Assembly: GCA_022497155.1 (NCBI GenBank)
Contig: MU385754.1
Coordinates: 394,460 to 458,459 of the forward strand
Direction of reading: 5' to 3'
DNA length: 64,000 nucleotides
Origin: Whalleya microplaca
Lineage: Eukaryota; Ascomycota; Sordariomycetes; Xylariales; Xylariaceae
A program made the position numbers and the translations under genes. Position 1 is the stretch's first letter. Each line of letters opens with the position of its first letter. The notes under the pieces are model-generated. The model was not told the origin of the DNA. It ran no database searches and saw only the letters and a program-made list of their open reading frames with translations. Shown piece by piece: positions 60,246-64,000 of the stretch.

Positions 60246-60695
60246 CTGTAACGAAGCCGTTACCACAGGTCTTGATTTGAAATAACAAAAGGCGTGAAAG
60301 GTAAAATACTTAGATTGATCGCTAGCTAGCAAAGAGAGACTTTCTAAGGGACGGCGAAATACAGTCCTTTTATATCTGAATAGCTTCCTAGTAAATGGGA
60401 CTTGATTGCCAAGCCACTAAGAGCCTTGGCAACCATCTGGTTGCCAAGCCACTATCCCTCTTGGCAACCATAAATCACGTGGTAGCTGGTTGCGGGGATA
60501 TTCAGGAATGGGTGGTTGTAACAGAGGCTTTCCACCGCCCAGGAGGCACCTAGAAGTAACAGAATAAATGGGGTGCTGATGCTTGATCCAAGAGTAAGTA
60601 CAGGACGTACTTGTTCCGGATACAACTGCCCTTGGGGAAAATATCTAATAGGACTCCGTCGTTGCATGTTGGACCTCTCCGGTGCTGTCCAACAT
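60246..60695 (-). mobile_element. Possible LTR-like element, ends uncertain
   Basis: Read on the minus strand it begins TGTTGGACAGC, has a TATAAAAG box about 330 bp in, and ends GGCTTCGTTACA, a TG...CA layout with a promoter-like box. No target-site duplication matches at these boundaries (TAGCA versus GCCTC), so it may be a decayed or mis-bounded LTR. It contains two 27-bp hairpins of TTGCCAAG/CTTGGCAA (60406-60432, 60441-60467) and an 11-bp inverted repeat at one end (60664-60674, 60687-60697). Confidence 0.3.
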
Positions 60696-60889
60696 GCTAA
60701 TTGTTCGGTGAGCTAAGAGGCGTTAGGCGACCTTTGATGACAAGATCTTGCAAGGAACAACATCACTAATTACATATAATTGTCTGTAATGGAGGCTTTC
60801 ATTCATGGGGACCCTTGGATCGATTCTGCCCTACTCGCGCAAACCGATATCCCGACGCTTGTCTAGGGTCTAGACTTATACATGGGAGT

Positions 60890-61015
60890 CCCATAGGACT
60901 CCCACTAATTCCCATAGGAAGTGATAGGACTCCTATATAAGTCCCACGCTAGTAGTAAGACTCCCACGAAATTTCCCTCCCATTATATATTCCTATAAAA
61001 CTCCTATAGGAAATA
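60890..61015. repeat. Cluster of GGAGTCC/GGACTCC inverted words before the AT block
   Basis: TGGGAGTCC-CATA-GGACTCCCA forms a 22-bp palindrome at about 60892-60913. Variants of CATAGGACTCC, ATAGGAAGT and CTATAGGAAAT follow, in both orientations, up to where the AT-rich block starts. Confidence 0.7.
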
Positions 61016-62220
61016 TATATATATTAATAAAACAAATAAAACTTCGAAATAATTATAAAATAATTAATTAAAATTTATATATTAATATAAATTAGTAAAT
61101 ATTTAAATACTTATATTAATAAATAATAAAAATATTTATATAAAATTTTATATTTTAAACGCTAGTATTTTTTAAAAACTAAATATTATTAAATTATTAC
61201 TTTAATTAAGCTATAGAAAATTATTTTTTTATAGTTTTAAATTATTAATTTTTTTTTTATATTTTTCGGTTTTTTAAAGCTTATTAAATTAATATAGCTT
61301 AATATTATTTTAAAGCTGTTTTTTTTATACCGCCCGATTTTTCCGAACTACTTTTTTATAATATATTTATTATTTTAGTAAATTAGGCATATAATTTTTT
61401 AACTATATTTTTTATAAAGTTAAGAAATAATTAATAACTATTTTTATTAAAGTTATATTTTTAATTTATAATATAATTCGATTAGTGTAAATATAAGTTA
61501 AATTAAATATTAAAAATTTATTAAATTATTTTATAATTATTTTATTAATAACTATATTTTTTATTATTTCTGTTATAATAGATTTAGTTATTTTTTAAAG
61601 GCTAAATATAATAAAAATTTGTTATTTATATTTTATATTAAATTATTAAAAAACTTCCCGGACGAATTATTAAAAAGCGGCTTTAAAAATTAAAAGGTCG
61701 GTGCTTTTTTAATAACGATAAATTTTATATAAAATAGCGACTATAATTAAATTAATAAAATAATTATAAAATAATTTTTTTATATACTTTTTAGCCTTTA
61801 TTTATATATTTTTAATTATCGCGCGCTAGGCGTATTAAAAGTAGGAGTCTTTTTTTTTATTTACTTTTAAGGTTTTTTTTTAATTAATAAAATAGGTATT
61901 TTATAAGCTATAATTTTACAGCCTTTTTTATTTATAGTAAATTAAATTTCTTTAGGCTTAAGGTCGGTGTTTTTTTTTTAAAAAATAATAGATTTATATT
62001 AATATATTGCTATTTTTTTTCGGTAAAGTTTTTAATAATTATAATAATAACTTTATTATTTATATCTATTTTTTTATCGTTCTCGTTATTTTTATTATCG
62101 TTATTAGCTTTATAATTAGATATTATTTTATTATATTTACTCCGGTTATTATTTTAAAAAGCAAAATTAAAATTATTATCCGAGTTTAATATAATTTAAA
62201 ATTCTTTATTATAATACCAA

Positions 62221-62370
62221 TTATTATTACTATTTTTATTTATAAAATTATCGGCATTATTATCTTTATTTATAAAGTTATCGGCATTATTATTTTTATT
62301 AATAAAATTATCGGCATTATTATTTTTATTTATAGGGTTATTAATATTAATATTTTTATTTTTAAGGTTA
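62221..62370 (+). repeat. 30-bp tandem repeat, 5 units
   Basis: Units of exactly 30 bp (core TCGGCATTATTATTTTTATT...AAAATTA) follow each other at 62221, 62251, 62281, 62311 and 62341, the outer two more diverged. Confidence 0.9.
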
Positions 62371-62490
62371 TTATTATTTGTTTCGGTATTATTGTCGGCG
62401 TTATTTTTAGTTATATTTTAGTTCTTTACGGATAGTTATTTTTAAATTTAATTGTCGATTTTTAATGCTAAAATTAATGTTTTTTAATTA

Positions 62491-62516
62491 TTAGGCTAAG
62501 GCTAAGGCTAAGGCTT
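62491..62516 (+). repeat. Short GGCTAA run
   Basis: TTAGGC then three TAAGGC words, 26 bp, stand out as the only G/C-regular patch here. It is too short and too different from TTAGGG to be a telomere. Confidence 0.8.
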
Positions 62517-62959
62517 AACTATATTTTTTTTAATATAAGATTTATAATTTGCGAAAATTTATACTTTTTTTATAAAGCTTATTAATATCCGATTATTTTA
62601 TAATTATGTTATTATTTTATTAAAAGGTTTAAATTACTACTATCGGTAGTTTCTTTATTTATTATTACATTTATAGATTTAATAATATCGGTATTTTATA
62701 TTATAAAAAATAAGTATATAATTATTTATTAATTATTTAAGGGTATTTACTTTAGCTTAATTAATAGTAAAAATTAAACCTTTAAACTAAGAATTATTTA
62801 ATAATATATATTAAGATTTAGTTTTAATATTAAATTTCGAGTTATTTATTTATAATAGTTAGCGAATAATTACTAGCTAGATATTTTATTTTATACTTTA
62901 AGCTAATAGTTGCTTATAAGTAATTTTTAAATAGTATAATCGGTTTAATATAAATAAAT

Positions 62960-63560
62960 ATATAGTTAAAAATTAATTATTTCGTAATTATTTTAACTAA
63001 TAAAGTAAATTTAATTAAAAGCAACCGCAAAAAATAATAGAAATAATAAAAGTAAAAAAGTAAAATAGTTATATATAAGCTTTTTACCGGTCGCATTTAC
63101 TTAAAAGTCGATTATTTCGTAATTATTTCGATTAATTTATTAAATTTAATTAAATGCGACCGTAAAAAATAATAAAAGTAATAAAAATAAAAAAAGTAAA
63201 TTAATTATAAGCTTTTTATTAATTATATCTGCTTAAAAGTTAATTATTTCGCGATTATTTCGATTAATTAATTAAATTTAATTAAATGTAATTGCGGGAA
63301 ATAATAAAAGTAATAAAGGTAAAAAAAGTAAATTAATTATATGCTTATTACCGGTCGCATTTACTTAAAAATTAATTATTTCGCGATTATATTTAATTAA
63401 ATTTAATTAAATGCGATTACGGGAAATAATAAAAGTAATAAAAATAAAAAAAGTAAATTAATTATATATTTACTACCGGTCGCATTTACTTAAAAATCGA
63501 TTATTTCGCGATTATATTAATTAATTAATTAAAGTTAATTAAATGCGACCGCGGGATATA
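62960..63560 (+). repeat. 125-135-bp tandem repeat with internal dyad symmetry, ~5 units
   Basis: Recurring TTAAAA.T(C/T)(G/A)ATTATTTCG blocks begin near 62966, 63101, 63233, 63365 and 63490. Units carry the arms CGGTCGCATTTA and TAAATGCGACCG, perfect at 63088-63099/63151-63162 and 63477-63488/63540-63551, and damaged in the other units. Confidence 0.88.
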
Positions 63561-63704
63561 ATAAGTATAATAGTTATGGCGAAAATTAATTAAATTATAT
63601 AATATATAATATATAATAAAGGGTGTGATAAAAAAGGGTATAATAAATAAGGTAAAATTAAATAAATAATTTAAAAAAGTGAGGCGTTTTAATAAAAGGA
63701 AAAA

Positions 63705-63946
63705 GCACTTTAAAAAATCAATTATATATAAAAAGAAAAAGCACTTTAAAAAATCAATTATATATAAAAAAAAAGCACTTTAAAAATCAATTATATATAA
63801 AAAGAAAAGGCACTTTAAAAAATCAATTATATATAAAAGGAAAGAGCACTTTAAAAATTAATTATATATAAAAAGAAAAAGCACTTTAAAAAATTAATTA
63901 TATATAAAAAAAAGCACTTTAAAAAATTAATTATATAAATATATAA
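63705..63946 (+). repeat. ~35-bp tandem repeat, 7 units
   Basis: GCACTTTAAAAAATCAATTA with an AT-rich tail recurs at 63705, 63741, 63775, 63810, 63846, 63881 and 63914, spacing 33-36 bp. Drift between TCAATTA and TTAATTA is consistent with C-to-T change at CpA. Confidence 0.93.
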
Positions 63947-64000
63947 AAATTAATTATATATATTAAAATAATTAAATTATATATTTTTTATAAAAACTTA

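Larger units (their letters stand above)
61016..64000. repeat. Extremely AT-rich, RIP-like repeat block, open at the window end
   Basis: From ~61016 the sequence is almost only A and T, with the remaining G and C mainly as isolated CG, GC or GG words; CA and TG pairs are rare. That is the expected footprint of repeat-induced point mutation (C-to-T in CpA). The open frame at 62007-62189 is a product of base composition. Several tandem arrays lie inside and are listed separately. No transposon protein motif remains readable. Confidence 0.85.

Noticed and set aside
62007..62189. 60-residue frame rich in Phe/Ile
   Set aside because: Base-composition artefact of the AT block.
62491..62516. Telomere-like repeat
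   Set aside because: Only four units and of the TAAGGC type, not TTAGGG; interior position in an AT-rich block.
63705..63946. CRISPR-like regular spacing
   Set aside because: Units follow head-to-tail with no unique spacers, in a eukaryotic genome; a plain minisatellite.

Overview
This window looks like nuclear DNA of a filamentous ascomycete (Pezizomycotina). The evidence is the many short introns (mostly 42-110 nt, with GTRNGY-type donors and CTRAC-like branch sites), fungus-specific families (HET, Zn(II)2Cys6 and fungal transcription-factor domains, GH72, DASH subunit Dad1, a Rho4-type GTPase, fungal-type PPG1 phosphatase, a NACHT NLR), solo LTRs, and a terminal block that looks like repeat-induced point mutation (RIP). 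The species cannot be named from the sequence alone. Exon models were spliced by eye from reading frame, splice consensus and family motifs. No search or alignment was run.

Layout. 0.3-3.8 kb: a seven-exon NLR-type NTPase whose C-terminus is a C2H2 zinc-finger array. 5.3-10.8 kb: a short-chain dehydrogenase, an UPF3 nonsense-mediated-decay factor and a kinase-like protein, all on the minus strand. 11.6-12.9 kb: a CorA-like membrane gene split by a solo LTR with an exact 5-bp target duplication. 13.4-15.0 kb: a type-B carboxylesterase. 16.6-25.7 kb: a dense housekeeping block with PPG1 phosphatase (carrying an unexpected membrane-spanning N-terminal extension), DAD1, a Rho4-like GTPase, elongin C and the lariat debranching enzyme DBR1. 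26.4-27.9 kb: a GH72-type protein with no visible signal peptide or GPI signal. 28.7-30.7 kb: a HET-domain gene with a 2-nt frameshift. 31.5-38.1 kb: ZPR1, an Rpr2/Snm1/Rpp21-type RNase P/MRP protein, a Gfo/Idh/MocA oxidoreductase and a small secreted protein. 38.1-42.5 kb: 4.5 kb without a supportable gene.

42.5-49.7 kb may be a small accessory metabolic cluster. A Zn(II)2Cys6-only gene and a fungal transcription-factor-domain-only gene are transcribed divergently from a 323-bp shared promoter. They are followed by a tartrate/isopropylmalate-type dehydrogenase and a frameshifted amidohydrolase. 50.3-52.5 kb is a second HET-related gene. Then come a small Cys/His-rich protein, a second solo LTR of the same family as the first, a two-RRM protein and a BTB-domain protein. 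From 59 kb the DNA becomes repeat-rich and palindromic. At about 61.0 kb it switches abruptly to an extremely AT-rich, CpA/TpG-poor block that runs off the end and carries at least three kinds of tandem repeat.

Themes. (1) Three non-self/incompatibility-type genes (NLR, HET, HET-like) sit among core genes. (2) Three genes look broken: CorA by an LTR insertion, HET by loss of 2 nt, amidohydrolase by loss of 1 nt. The two small frameshifts could instead be assembly errors. (3) The least expected observations are an in-frame intron inside the NLR P-loop, the membrane-anchored PPG1 reading frame, and the split, divergent DNA-binding/regulatory-domain pair.
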